Shown: positions 53,333-63,553, counted from the first letter of the stretch. The stretch is 64,000 nucleotides of DNA from Sepioteuthis lessoniana (GCA_963585895.1 OY757912.1:86385599-86449598); one strand, 5' to 3'. Notes: generated from the sequence alone by a model not told the origin. Numbers and translations: made by a program.

Positions 53333-53552
53333 TTGACCGACCGTAGTCAAGGGCAACCCGAAGATTCCCTTTTCAATAACTACTACACCGAGCTGTAGAG
53401 GAGGTGGCAACTATTTTCCCCTGGCTCCTCTTACCCTTGATCCGAATCTAATCCTGAGTGTTAAGCAAGGATGTCTCAAGTACCCCTTTTCTGAGTCTTT
53501 AATATGGCTCAACCTGAGATTCAACCACGGCCTTGCGGACAAATAGTGATGG
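53333..53552 (-). mobile_element. SINE-D, minus, head truncated
   Basis: CGACCGTAGTCAAGGGCAACCC, ACCGAGCTGTAGAGGAGG, CCTGAGTGTTAAGCAAGG, GAGATTCAACCACGGCC. Confidence 0.75.
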
Positions 53553-53939
53553 AAATAAAGCCGACAATTTGTGAATATGCAAATATGAAAAACAAGGTAT
53601 TCAGAGGATGATTTTATTCATAGTTGAATGATTTGCCCATGGGTAACGTTCCGGTTTTTATATTAAGCCATTACCAGGGCAATTCTGATAAGTTATGTTC
53701 TATTTTCTGAATAATATTCAGTTTTTAAAAGGAACAAAAGAAAAAAGAGAACAGTTTTGGCATTTTCTATCCGTTTGTAGCATTCTATTGAAAACTATGT
53801 GACGGACATAGTATTCGAAATTTATTCTAAATTATATATGGTGTCAAGTATTCCGATTTACTACTTATAATAATCAATAAGTATAAACTTTCAAGTATGG
53901 ACACACCAGTGATGTCCGACCAGCAAAAACCCACATTCA

Positions 53940-54228
53940 TCAGCTGGATATGACTGTGGTGTAATGGTTATGTTGTAGCAAATGGAGACAGTGACACAAG
54001 TTCAAATCCTGGACGAAGCTTATTGCATTTCACACCGCATTATATCCTTGGGAAATGTACGAATCCAATTATTCTCCCTCCAGTTGTTTCCAAATGAAAG
54101 AGCAGACTGAACTCTTTAGCCTTGGTTTGGCAACCGGTTTAGATAGAAAACTCTGAATTCGAACCTGTTAAATTCTACCAAAAACTGACCTTGTGTAACA
54201 TCCTGCCCGTGTTGGGGGTGTAAACACG
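53940..54228 (+). mobile_element. SINE-B, plus, full length, diverged
   Basis: Head GACTGTGGTGTAATGGTTATG, B-box CAAGTTCAAATCC, CTTATTGCATTTCACACC, CTTGGGAAATGTACGAATCC, TTTAGCCTTGG, tail CTGACCTTGTGTAACATCC. Confidence 0.8.
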
Positions 54229-54234
54229 AACATT

Positions 54235-54950
54235 TATCAGTTCTGTGTGGATACTGATTACCATATAGAGGACTTTACAAGAGCGATGGTTGAGGGGAAC
54301 GGATGACGACAGATTCAAGGAAATCAGTGCTGCTATCACTGTATCAAATATTCTATAATTTATGCAGAATTGGTTTATCAAAATTTATTCTGGATTTACC
54401 AATTTATGGGTAGTACAGTAGATACTGTAGACATTTTCAGATATAGTCAAGAGTCAAAGAAAAAAACAAAGAGACTAGTGAAGAAGCTGGAATGACGTAA
54501 CTCTTTGGAAGTAAAATTTCCTCGAAAAAAGAAAAACTAAAAATGAGTGAAAGTCAAGAGAGGAGAGAAAAAAAAATGAATCAAGTAAAAAGTTTTTCGA
54601 AAAGCCATAGGTGATCTCCAGAGTTAGAGGTAGAAAACAACAAAGGAAGTGAGAGTAAGAAAGAGAATAATAGGGAGGGAGGTAGAGAAAAAATTTAGTT
54701 ATAGAGAGAGGGAGGGCAAACACCAGTTGTAAATACTTGCTAACGAAGCCCTTACATTTCCATCTGATGATGTTTACAATACCAGCAGATGGCGCTTGGT
54801 TGATTGTTGACATAGCTGCACGATGGAGACGGGAAAATTAGAAGGAAGGTGTGGGATGGCGACAAAAGGCTGGAGTTGTGTGCACGGGTGAAGAAAATCT
54901 TCAATCACTAGGTCACTGTTTTCCCGGTCATTAAAAACTACCTAACAACC
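54235..54950. other. Unassigned, purine-rich part
   Basis: A/G-rich from 54470 to 54720. The 112-codon antisense ORF there is F/S/L-rich and unlikely to be real. Confidence 0.45.
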
Positions 54951-54951
54951 A

Positions 54952-54953
<2 letters not shown>

Positions 54954-54985
<32 letters not shown>

Positions 54986-55326
54986 GAGTTTGTTTTTCTA
55001 GACTTTTTACACACACACACACACACACACACATTATATATATATATATATATATTCGCACACATACATACATACATATCGAGCATTCATCACTTTAAGT
55101 TTCTGCGCAGACGTGAAGAGAAATCCTGAATCATGAGGTCACTGTTTTCTCGGCCATTCTTCAAATCTATCTATCTATCTATCTATCTATCCACTTATAC
55201 CTACTATGTATTTGTCTATCCATCTTCTGCTTTGTTTATACTTACCATCTATCTATCTATCGATCTATCTATCTCAACAAGTAAATATCAATGTCTCTCT
55301 ACGACTGTCTGTCTGTCTCTCCATCT

Positions 55327-55370
<44 letters not shown>
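54954..55370. repeat. (TCTA)n, (CA)n, (TA)n microsatellite cluster
   Basis: TCTA runs at 54954-54986, 55166-55191 and 55246-55274; CA/TA at 55010-55056; TA at 55329-55370. Confidence 0.9.
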
Positions 55371-55374
<4 letters not shown>

Positions 55375-55469
55375 GATGTAGTTTGTGAAAGATCGGTGAT
55401 AATATATATGTAGATCTAAGCTGACATAGCGTACATATACAATCAACATTGATATTTACTAAGTTTAGT

Positions 55470-55570
55470 TTGATTTCTTTGTTTAATGACATATCAACTT
55501 TCGTGGCTTATTGAATACCACATCTATCATTGCAGAAAAATAGTAGTGGTACTATCTAACCCGCTAACCC
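55470..55570 (-). mobile_element. SINE-A 3' part, minus
   Basis: Tail TTTAATGACATATCAACTTTC, AGTAGTGGTACTATCTAACCC, then lost. Confidence 0.7.
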
Positions 55571-55599
55571 GTTGACTATGTATCCTCTCTGTTTTTATC

Positions 55600-55855
55600 G
55601 GCCCATTGGCATAGTAGGTAGTGTGTTCGCCAATGTTTCTGGAGATCGGGGTTCAATCCCAGGTCGCGTCAAACCGAAGACTCAAAAATCGTACTTGATG
55701 CCTCCTTGTTTAACGCTTATCATTATAAGGTACGGATCAAAGGGTAATTGAAGAAATCTAAGGAAAGGAGAAGCGCCCTTCTCTTCTCTTCGGTGTAGTA
55801 GCTATTGAAAAGGAAAACTTCGGGCCGACCTCAACTTCGGTCAGCCAACTTACTA
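55600..55855 (+). mobile_element. SINE-D, plus, full length
   Basis: Head CCCATTGGCATAGTAGGTAG, B-box GGGGTTCAATCCC, ATGCCTCCTTGTTTAACGC, AAGCGCCCTTCTC, GGTCAGCCAACTTACT. Confidence 0.85.
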
Positions 55856-55865
55856 TGTATGTTTT

Positions 55866-56617
55866 CGCATTCTAAATTATTAATTTCGCGTATGTACTTT
55901 ACTTCAGATTTTGTCAACAGTTTTGTTAAGTAATGGGAACTGTGAGGAATCCTGTACAATAATGCGATTCACTCCTCCAGAAACTTGGAAATGGCATGAT
56001 GCTTGAAGCTCCGATACGACTGATGTCAAACTGAGGATTTTTTATATTCATATTGATAAACCTTACCCAAAAAAAAGCACCCAGTCCACACCATAGTGTT
56101 TAGGGTAGTCACTCGCGATGGTGATATTATGCTTCCATTCATCTTCCCACATGGCCTCAGACTCCACATAGCGACCTACGTCACGTATTTCAACGAGGTA
56201 GTGCTGCCCTGGATTGAGAGATTGGCTGTTGGAAGAATCTACGTCCGGTACACTAGCAGGAACATCCAGTTTTAGCGGTCAGAAAATCTCTGCTTCCACA
56301 TCACCCTTAAAATTGTGCCACCTAACCATCAGATTGTAGTCCGCTTCATTATTTTTAGTCGAGTGTGGATGAGAAAAAGACCCACAAAACTCCGTGTTTT
56401 ACCGAAGATGAACCGAAGGCAAGGATAACGGCTTCATTTAACAATTTAAATAAGAAGACTGTCGAAAAGTAGTAGAAGCTGATGGCGATTTCTTTGACTG
56501 AATTTAATGAATAGTATTTCAAGATATTTTCCTAAAATTTCGGTGAATTTATTTGATAAAGTAAGATATATGAACTATTTTCATTTTTGCAAAATTTACA
56601 CGAGAATTTACTCATCG
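55866..56617 (+). mobile_element. MAR1 mariner-like transposon, copy 2
   Basis: Shorter relative of 253-1555 in the opposite orientation. The left end matches the right end of copy 1 (AAATTATTAATTTCGCG). The right end ATTTTCATTTTTGC...TAAATT...GCATC matches the left end of copy 1 reversed. About 550 bp of the interior are deleted. Confidence 0.7.
55962..56501 (+). pseudogene. Mariner-like transposase relic (MAR1 copy 2)
   Basis: The ATG at 55962 begins MRFTPPETWKWHDA, homologous to the start of copy 1. After a large deletion the frame at about 56088 reads VFRVVTRDGDIMLPFIFPHG, EVVLPWIERLAVGRIYV and YTSRNIQF. The QQDSAPCH block with the second catalytic aspartate is missing. SENLCFHITLKIVPPNHQI and DEPKARITASFNNLNK follow, ending near 56501. 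Closely parallels copy 1 and confirms it as a transposase. Confidence 0.75.
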
Positions 56618-56916
56618 CATCATCTATATACCATACTGTGAAAAGTCGTTAAATTATTGTAAATTCCTATTTATCTATAGATGTTTTGCATAACGTTTTT
56701 TATAGATGAATCAGAGACCCAGTTGGAGTCATATAAATACTTAATCATAATATTTTGATGCAGGAGTTCTTAAATAGAAGGAAATGAACAAGACCGCCCC
56801 CCAAAAATGGTCGTGCAAAATTTTTTAGCCACTTCACATAAACCAATCAAGACAGCATTTTAAAACAGAAAAAATCCACTAATGAAATTTTTTTACATAT
56901 TCATTTCAGGCAGTTA

Positions 56917-57520
56917 CTATTCATTGCAAATATTTCGTGTCGCTTTCGTTAGTTCAAATAATTGTTTCAAAGTGCCTGGGAAGAAATGCGAATAAATCCT
57001 TCGCCATTCTCTGTGGCTGAGCTTCCATAACACTTCAAGGTTACGTGGATTCTCCAAAGGGATCCTTCTCTTTAGTTTTGTTTAGGTTTGATATGAGCTG
57101 GCCAATCTGTCAGTACGGTAACAGAATCATCAGCCAAACACTTTTGTTTTACACACAACTTGCGGTATTGAGCTCCGTCATGCTGGAAAAGCTCACCTTC
57201 ATCCAAATCTTGTATCAAATTGTCCTTCAGCAACTATTCAAGTTACCTTCAGTTTTAACCAACTTTCTTGAACCATCAGATTTTATATATCCCCAAAGCA
57301 TTAGGTTTACTGCCAAATTGGACAAGTCACTTTCATCTATCATTTTTCTTGCTGTCTTGTTTGGCCGATATTTTGCTATCTTGATCAATTTCTGTACTAT
57401 CCTGTGCTGAAGCTTTTAAGAACGACCACGTCTTGGTCGATTCTTAATACTACTGATCCCTTGAGATTAAGACAGGATTTCTGAAATGCCGCTTCTTAAA
57501 ACTTCGAATTCCTTAGCCAT
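56917..57520 (-). pseudogene. Tc1-like transposase relic
   Basis: Minus strand, several frameshifts. The N-terminal part has MAKEFEVLRSGISEI and KNRPRRGRS. Then KLIKIAKYRPNKTARKMIDE (HTH domain), LMLWGYIKSDGSRKLVKTEG and GNLNS. FQHDGAQYRKL is equivalent to the FQQDGAPCHT motif with the second catalytic aspartate, followed by LADDSVTVLTDWPAH. The C-terminus is ENPRNLEVLWKLSHREWRRI to a stop at 56917. These blocks define the Tc1 branch, distinct from MAR1/MAR2. About 600 bp remain of about 1 kb. The SPDLNPIEN motif has been destroyed. Inverted repeats not confidently found. Confidence 0.75.
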
Positions 57521-57539
57521 TGCTCTTAGCTATCTTCAC

Positions 57540-58020
57540 TATCTTCAGTTGATATGGAACACAAATCAAGACTCATGCACAGCAAGACCAAATAATACTT
57601 GGTCCCTTCAGCATTCTCTCATACGGGCACCTCAGGCACCGAGCAATAAACGCAAAGCAGGTATAGCCTGTGGGGAAGACACCCTGAGACTAGGCGATTC
57701 CGCTCAACAACATCGATCTGGCGTAAACGTCCAGCAGACCCCGCCTCACCTCATAAAACCAGGAATGGAACAAGTCTGTGTAATCAAAGAAAAACTTTCG
57801 CCAAGATTTTAGATGTAGGAATTTTCACTATATCTAAGAAATAATCGGTGCTGATACAGAAAAATATTCGCGAATTAGCGATAGGACATTTTCTATGTTA
57901 AAACACAGTATATTGATTGTTTTCAATGAAGCGGACTAAAACTTTTCTCCAACAATTTCGTATTTTCTACCCTCATTTAGAAGCACTCTCATAAAACATA
58001 ATGCTTAGCGCCACTAAAAA
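57540..58020. other. Unassigned stretch
   Basis: Nothing recognised; an ORF of 108 codons starting at 57486 overlaps the Tc1 relic antisense and is not convincing. Confidence 0.4.
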
Positions 58021-58022
58021 AC

Positions 58023-58102
58023 ACAATGCAAAACATTCACTTATAATTTGGCAATGAGCATAAATTTACAGTAGTTTAAAAATACGAACACTTTTGAACG
58101 GT

Positions 58103-58149
<47 letters not shown>

Positions 58150-58176
58150 CAAAAAAGACAGACTGGTAATCCGCTA

Positions 58177-58235
<59 letters not shown>

Positions 58236-58308
58236 AAAACATTCACTTATAATTTGGCAATAAGCATAAATTTACAGTAGTTTAAAAATACGAACACTTT
58301 TGAACGGT

Positions 58309-58367
<59 letters not shown>

Positions 58368-58394
58368 CAAAAAAGACAGACTGGTAATCCGCTA

Positions 58395-58449
<55 letters not shown>

Positions 58450-58521
58450 AAAACATTCACTTATAATTTGGCAATGAGAAGTAAATTTACTGTAGTTTAA
58501 AAATACGAAAACATTTGAACG

Positions 58522-58606
<85 letters not shown>

Positions 58607-58690
58607 AATAAAAGAGACAGACTGGTAATGCGCTAGTATATATATATATTATTTACACAAGCTGAATACCATTCTGTCTCTTTTATTTAA
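58023..58690. repeat. Tandem array of about 210-bp units rich in (TA)n
   Basis: Three units begin ACAATGCAAAACATTCAC (58021, 58230, 58443). Each runs CAGTAGTTTAAAAATACGAA, GAACGGTAC, a TA run (TA plus TG in the third), TTAAAYAAAARAGACAGACTGG, GCTAGTA and another TA run. After the third unit, TACCATTCTGTCTCTTTTATT (58668) is the inverted form of the spacer. Confidence 0.9.
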
Positions 58691-58945
58691 CATGGTTTTT
58701 TTAAACGTAGAAAGAATCTGTTTTGCGTTTCTTCTTGAAAAAAGACTAAAAATACTCAACAAACAATATACTCAGCATGTTGGACGACAAAAGAAAACAA
58801 AAAAAAACGTAAAATAGTATGCATTTTTCATAGCACAAGGGAATTTGTCAGGTCGAGAACATTTCAAAACTTACTTCTATATATATTTTATATCATTTGA
58901 TTTATGTACGTATGTATATTTTATTTGGGACCCATGTACAAATCG

Positions 58946-58947
<2 letters not shown>

Positions 58948-59007
<60 letters not shown>
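58948..59007. repeat. (TA)n microsatellite
   Basis: About 60 bp of TA. Confidence 0.95.
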
Positions 59008-59009
<2 letters not shown>

Positions 59010-59010
<1 letters not shown>

Positions 59011-59695
59011 CATGTATAATATATATTTATGCCTGTGGACGGATGGCCATAAAAGCATCAGACTAGTGGGGACACAGTCAGATTTTCTCCTCCATAAATT
59101 GCAGTCGTTGAGGCAGACAGGATACGGAGTTATTAGAATCAACAAGTCTAAAGGAAGAAGAGCGAAGGTTGAAATGACCCGTGAAGTTAAAAATTGAACC
59201 CTTTATTTAGCAACCACGTGATCAACCGAAAGTTTGGCGCCTAAAGTCAGTTGTTCCCTGAATTCTAAACAGATACGTCGATGTGGTACCACTTCAGCAA
59301 CGTTATAAAAAAAGCAGAAATGACTTGCTGATCTCGGATCATCTCATCCGAGATTAATTTCAAGAATCTTGCTGATCTTTCTTAGACGACTGGAGATGTT
59401 AAGGCTTTCTCGCTAACTCGGACAGTTGTCTTGAGCAAAAGTGAAATATGCCACATAAAAAACAAAAACTTCCAGCAGGAGAAATATTGCCTTTCTTCAC
59501 GGATAATTGTATGTGGACTCTCCTCATTTTTTTACTTTACACTTACTTTATGAATTCCGTGAGTTATATGTTGCGTTCACGCTGACACACACTAATATAT
59601 AATTCCCATCCAAGTTGTTCTCTTTGTTCTTTTCTTTATATTATCGTTCACGTATTAAATTCTCCTTTGAAAAGAATTCTCAACGTAGCTCATTT
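59010..59695. other. Unassigned stretch
   Basis: No element or gene recognised. Confidence 0.4.
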
Positions 59696-59702
59696 GTCTT
59701 TT

Positions 59703-60235
59703 GGTTTGGTTTCTTTCTTTAATGGCATATAAACCTTTGTAGGTTATTCAATGCCAAAACTATTCTCCTAGAAGAACTAGCAGTGGCACTATTTAACCTA
59801 TAGCTGGGGGGATAAGGGGGTTCATACCTTTCCCAAGGGTATTCATATTTACCAACCCCTCCGCTCGGGCAAGATATGACAGATGGTCAATTTCTAAGCG
59901 AAGTTTAACAGGTTTGAATTGAGAGTTTTCCTTCTTCTTGACTAGTTGTCTCACCAAGGCTGAAGAACCTAGTCTGCCCTACAATTTACCAATAGCTGGA
60001 GGGAAAAAAATTGGATTTATACCTTTCCCAAAGGTATTAGTGCTATGTGAAATGCAATTAGCCTGGTCCAGGATTTGAACTCGTGTCGCCGTCTCCGTTT
60101 CATACAACGTTAACCATTAAATCACGGGCACCACCCAAGGGTATTTGCCCGAAGGTGATCGTACTAGCGCGATTAGTGTACGAATTCGCTTACTACGCTT
60201 CCGCAGTCCATCGCTTTAACCATTACACCACCATT
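59703..60235 (-). mobile_element. SINE-A, minus, split by SINE-B
   Basis: Tail and middle at 59703-59843 (AATGGCATATAAACC, TAGCTGGGGGGATAAGGGGG, CCTTTCCCAAGGGTATT). The rest is at 60134-60235 (TTGCCCGAAGGTGATCG, TCCGCAGTCCATCGC, TAACCATTACACCACC). Confidence 0.85.
59844..60133 (-). mobile_element. SINE-B, minus, nested in SINE-A
   Basis: Full-length unit of 290 bp from CATATTTACCAACCCCTCC to ATCACGGGCACCA. CCCAAGGGTATT is duplicated at 59832-59843 and 60134-60145. Confidence 0.9.
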
Positions 60236-60332
60236 TGTCTTTTGCTAAGTTACTTTTGAAGGATATCATTTCCATCTCAAAATTTGAAATAACCATGATG
60301 ATTATCACGAGCCAATAATCTCGTTAGCATGA

Positions 60333-60339
<7 letters not shown>

Positions 60340-60371
<32 letters not shown>
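60340..60371. repeat. (TA)n at the 3' edge of the hammerhead element
   Basis: About 32 bp of TA, immediately beyond the ribozyme's stem I in minus sense. Confidence 0.95.
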
Positions 60372-60374
<3 letters not shown>

Positions 60375-60375
60375 T

Positions 60376-60430
60376 GTCATCCATAGACGGACCGTTTCGT
60401 CGTATCACAACTCTTCAGTGTGGCTAGACA
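60376..60430 (-). ncRNA. Type I hammerhead ribozyme, core intact
   Basis: Minus strand: CUGAAGA (60418-60412), then stem II GUUG-UGAUA-CGAC (60411-60399, four pairs including U.G), then GAAA (60398-60395), stem III ACG/CGU with a three-base loop (60397-60387), and cleavage triplet GUC (60388-60386). Stem I pairs UAUGG (60385-60381) with CCACA (60423-60419) except one A.C. All invariant nucleotides are present: C3, U4, G5, A6, G8, A9, G12, A13, A14 and the A15.1-U16.1 pair. The three-pair stem III is typical of retroelement hammerheads. Predicted cut between 60386 and 60385. Confidence 0.7.
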
Positions 60431-60599
60431 CGCAGAATACTTCGACTGGGATCGAAACTCGCCCAACTTAAGACTTAGTATTTTATCGCTCAATATAAAC
60501 ACGTAAGACTTAATATTTCATCGCTCAGTATGAATACGCAAAACTTAGTATTTCATCGCTTAACTTAACCGATCTGTTGGAGAACGTCAAAATAGATGA

Positions 60600-60832
60600 C
60601 ATTCTGTCCTACTTGAGAGAGACGGAGTTGTACCAAAAATATGACAGCTTAAAACTGGTTAATCTTGTGCAAACAAAATGAAATCCTGCTAACAGAAAAT
60701 TTTACCTACCTTAATAGACGTTTTGACATCTTTGGTTGAATATATATGTATATATAGACAGAATTTAACGTTAAATAACCTACAAAGGTTGATATGCCAT
60801 AAAAACCAAACAACCAAACCAAACCAACCAAT
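60600..60832 (+). mobile_element. Rep-C 3' part, plus, inside the hammerhead element
   Basis: AATCTTGTGCAAACAAAATG, a short TA/GTATA microsatellite, and the tail TTTAACGTTAAATAACC...GTTGATATGCC, then the A/C-rich end. The left boundary is uncertain. Confidence 0.65.
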
Positions 60833-61023
60833 CGCTCAGCCATAAAGCTACCTACATGAGCTCGAGAATTATAAGGCATCATGTATTAGCTTTTGTTTGC
60901 TAACAATTTGGTTACCGGAGACCGGAGTGCTCAATTCGTTAGGATAGCTTTGCATTATGCGGGTGACAGCCGTTAATTCTTTCGCCAGAGTGCTCAAACC
61001 CACGAGATGTGGGGCATATCTAT

Positions 61024-61080
61024 TGTCATCCAAAGACAGACCGTTTTGTTGTATCACAACTCTTCAGTGTGACTAGACAC
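61024..61080 (-). ncRNA. Hammerhead relic with mutated core
   Basis: Same layout as the intact copy: CUGAAGA (61066-61060), stem II GUUG/CAAC (61059-61047), stem III ACG/UGU, cleavage triplet GUC (61036-61034). The GAAA is AAAA, so catalytic G12 is lost. Changes in stems II and III keep pairing (G.U for G-C). Likely inactive now. Confidence 0.6.
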
Positions 61081-61232
61081 GCAGGACGCTTCAAGTAGGG
61101 ATCGAAACCTGCCCAACTATACGTCATCTTACCGCTATATCGAAGACCGCCCAACTATACGCCATGTTACCGCTCAGGCATAAGATGACGAACGTCAGCT
61201 GGGGAATTGTAACGCATTATGTATTCGCTTTC

Positions 61233-61269
<37 letters not shown>

Positions 61270-61271
<2 letters not shown>

Positions 61272-61685
61272 TGAAACCATTTTTATTAGATCTACTTACA
61301 TTTGTTGTACGTAATCTAAACAGCTTATAAACATATATAATGCTAATGAATCTCCTTGCAAGACTCCAGCGATAATATCAAAGAAGTTGGTATCACTATC
61401 GGGTTAACGAAGCATCATTATTGCGGTAACAGTTTCTTTAGGGAGACCATAATCGAGTAGTATGACTGAAGCAGCCGACGCATATGGTCCAGCACTTTAC
61501 GTAAATACACCGGTGCAAGTTGAATTCGATCTGCAAAGTCTGAAGCAAGCAGCAGAAAGCACGGATTTCTGCGTGAACACATTAAACAGAGGTCATATAT
61601 CTTAAACAAGCCACTAAATACCCTTTCAGCTCTCTAGCGGATGGACTGGCTCATAACTGTAAATAGCTTACGATTAAAGAATTCA
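61270..61685. other. Unassigned stretch
   Basis: Nothing recognised. Confidence 0.4.
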
Positions 61686-61687
61686 GG

Positions 61688-62698
61688 GGTTGATTTAATA
61701 ATCTGGATCCAGTAAATTGGACACACTTAGGCCGGCTGTGGTATCAGCGACACGGATCTGGTCGAGTGTGTCTCATCTCTGGTTGCACCTCGAGCCTCAG
61801 GGGCCATCCCCCCAGACTTTAACCCTCCTTGGATGGGTTAGATTTATCGCTTGGCGCCTGAGGCACCTCTCTTTAGAGGAATAACTACGGGGCCTGAAGA
61901 ATTTTTGGAGCCGCCAGACGCGTCTGGGCTATGGCCCGGCATCTGGAACCACCTTAAAAACGACCTTGTGCCACACTCATCCGGTTGGTGGGACGACCGA
62001 CAAATACCATTGATTTCATAATCTGGATCCAGTAGTTGGGACACACTATGGTATCAGCGGCACGGATCTAGTTGGGTGTGTCACATCTCTGGAAATGGTA
62101 GTCAGCTGAGGCTACCTGGCGCGGATGCCGGGTAGGCCTAGGATTCACGTCACGCAGCCAAGATTGACATTCCTCAAGCCTCAGGTGGCTGTCCCACAGG
62201 ATCTAACCTTCCTCGGAGGGGCTAGGTTTATCACCTAGCACCTGTGTCACCTCTCTTAAGGGGAATGCCGACGGGGCCTTAGGCCTTTTTAGAAATGGTG
62301 GGCGTGATCTGGGGTACGGCCCTGCACCTGGACCAACCCGAACAAAGGCATTGTACAACACTCGCCCGTTTGGAGGGGCGTGCTACAAATACCGTTAATT
62401 TAATAAACTGAATCCAGTAGATGGGCACACTTCAACCGGCCGTGATATCAGCGGCATGGATCTGGTCGGGTGCGTCAAGTCTTCGGGTTCAGTAGTCATT
62501 CAAGGCTGCCTGGCATGGATGCTGGGGATATTTAGCATTTGCGTTATGCGGCCAAAAGTGACCTTCTTCGATCCTCGGGTGGGGATGGGTTGGGGCTGTT
62601 CCACCAGTCTCTAACCCTCCTTGGAAGGGCTAGATTTATCGGCTGGCGCACCAATTTAGGGAAATGCCGACGAGGCCTGAGGCATTTTGGGGAGTACC
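61688..62698 (+). repeat. Sat-G tandem repeat, three units
   Basis: Units of about 320, 380 and 305 bp begin TTGATTTAATAATCTGGATCC (61691), TTGATTTCATAATCTGG (62013) and TTAATTTAATAAACTG (62395); a fourth start lies at 62701. Shared marks: CAGTAGWTGGGACACAC, GGTATCAGCGGCACGGATCT, CTAACCYTCCTYGGAGGG, TTTATCGCYTGGCGCC, GAATGCCGACGGGGCC. The units are well diverged, so the array is old. Reverse complement of the region at 4.93-5.76 kb. Confidence 0.85.
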
Positions 62699-62975
62699 GT
62701 TGATTTAATTTGCTAATTGTATTCGGACTGATTTTACATCGTTTGGCTATACAGCATTTTGACCCTTCGCAATAACTAGCGAATTCTCTTGTTAATTGTT
62801 TGTAACTTGTGCTGTGTCTTTTTTGTATTTATCTGTTAGCACCGGATATAATAAGCACTCATTCTTCTCTCTGTATAATTTACTTCGTCCATACAACAGA
62901 ATACTTGAAACTATCTAACCGTGGTCAAATTAATTTTATTAGAAGATTGGGTAAAAATTAACAGCTTGACTTGAT

Positions 62976-63017
62976 TATATATATATATATATAAATATGT
63001 GTGTATATATATACATA

Positions 63018-63057
<40 letters not shown>
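62976..63057. repeat. (TA)n microsatellite, left flank of FB1
   Basis: Interrupted TA/TATG/TACA run. Confidence 0.95.
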
Positions 63058-63340
63058 TATGTTTGATTAAATAGTAAAGACAAATTTTGTCCATATGATT
63101 TGACTAAGATTCTTTCGAGTTTCGTGATAACTGTTTTGATTTCAGATTGAAATTGGAGGATGAATTTATCAAAATTGTCCCGAGCACTTTCGGACACTTC
63201 GTAGGCCATCATCAGGGGTTCCTTGGACGTGTAAAGAGTTCTTTTTACACGAAATGATCTTAATCAAATTATACAGACAAAATGTGTCTTTACTATTTAA
63301 TTAAACATGCTTAAATGAACGACTACTGCCTAACTACGCA
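63058..63340. mobile_element. FB1 foldback-type element, copy 2, intact
   Basis: The left arm 63058-63118 (GTATGTTTGATTAAATAG, AAAGACAAATTTTGTCC, GATTTGACTAAGATTC) is the near reverse complement of the right arm 63247-63312. The arms enclose about 130 bp with GGCCATCATCAGGGG. TA tracts lie on both sides. No protein; mobilising machinery unknown. Confidence 0.75.
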
Positions 63341-63343
63341 TAC

Positions 63344-63374
<31 letters not shown>

Positions 63375-63385
63375 TTTATATATAT
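63341..63385. repeat. (TA)n microsatellite, right flank of FB1
   Basis: TA run with a few interruptions. Confidence 0.95.
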
Positions 63386-63489
63386 GAAAATGTTCAAATA
63401 TGAAAAAAAAACATAAGTTCTTCAGAGATTTAGTGTTTCTCCATATTTACACATTTTCATACAGTCAGATTTATTTATTTCCGATTATA

Positions 63490-63492
63490 TAC

Positions 63493-63553
<61 letters not shown>

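Larger units (their letters stand above)
60372..61237 (-). mobile_element. Hammerhead-bearing, tRNA-promoter element, two units
   Basis: Bracketed by (TA)n tracts (60340-60371, 61238-61266). Read on minus, unit 1 begins AACGAAAGCGAATACATAATG (61237), has TGCCTGAGCGGTAAC (A-box-like), a 38-bp tandem duplication, GGTTTCGATCCC (B-box), and a hammerhead at 61031-61075. About 150 bp of body follow, then unit 2 starts AACAAAAGCTAATACATGATG, has TGGCTGAGCGAT, three copies of a roughly 54-bp TGAGCGAT motif, AGTTTCGATCCC, and a second hammerhead at 60376-60430. A 5'-truncated Rep-C interrupts unit 2. Architecture resembles schistosome Sm-alpha retroposons and animal retrozymes; no protein is needed. 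Confidence 0.65.

Noticed and set aside
57045..57812. ORFs of 121 and 108 codons on plus.
   Set aside because: The first is antisense to the Tc1-like transposase relic; the second overlaps its start and lacks any recognisable domain.
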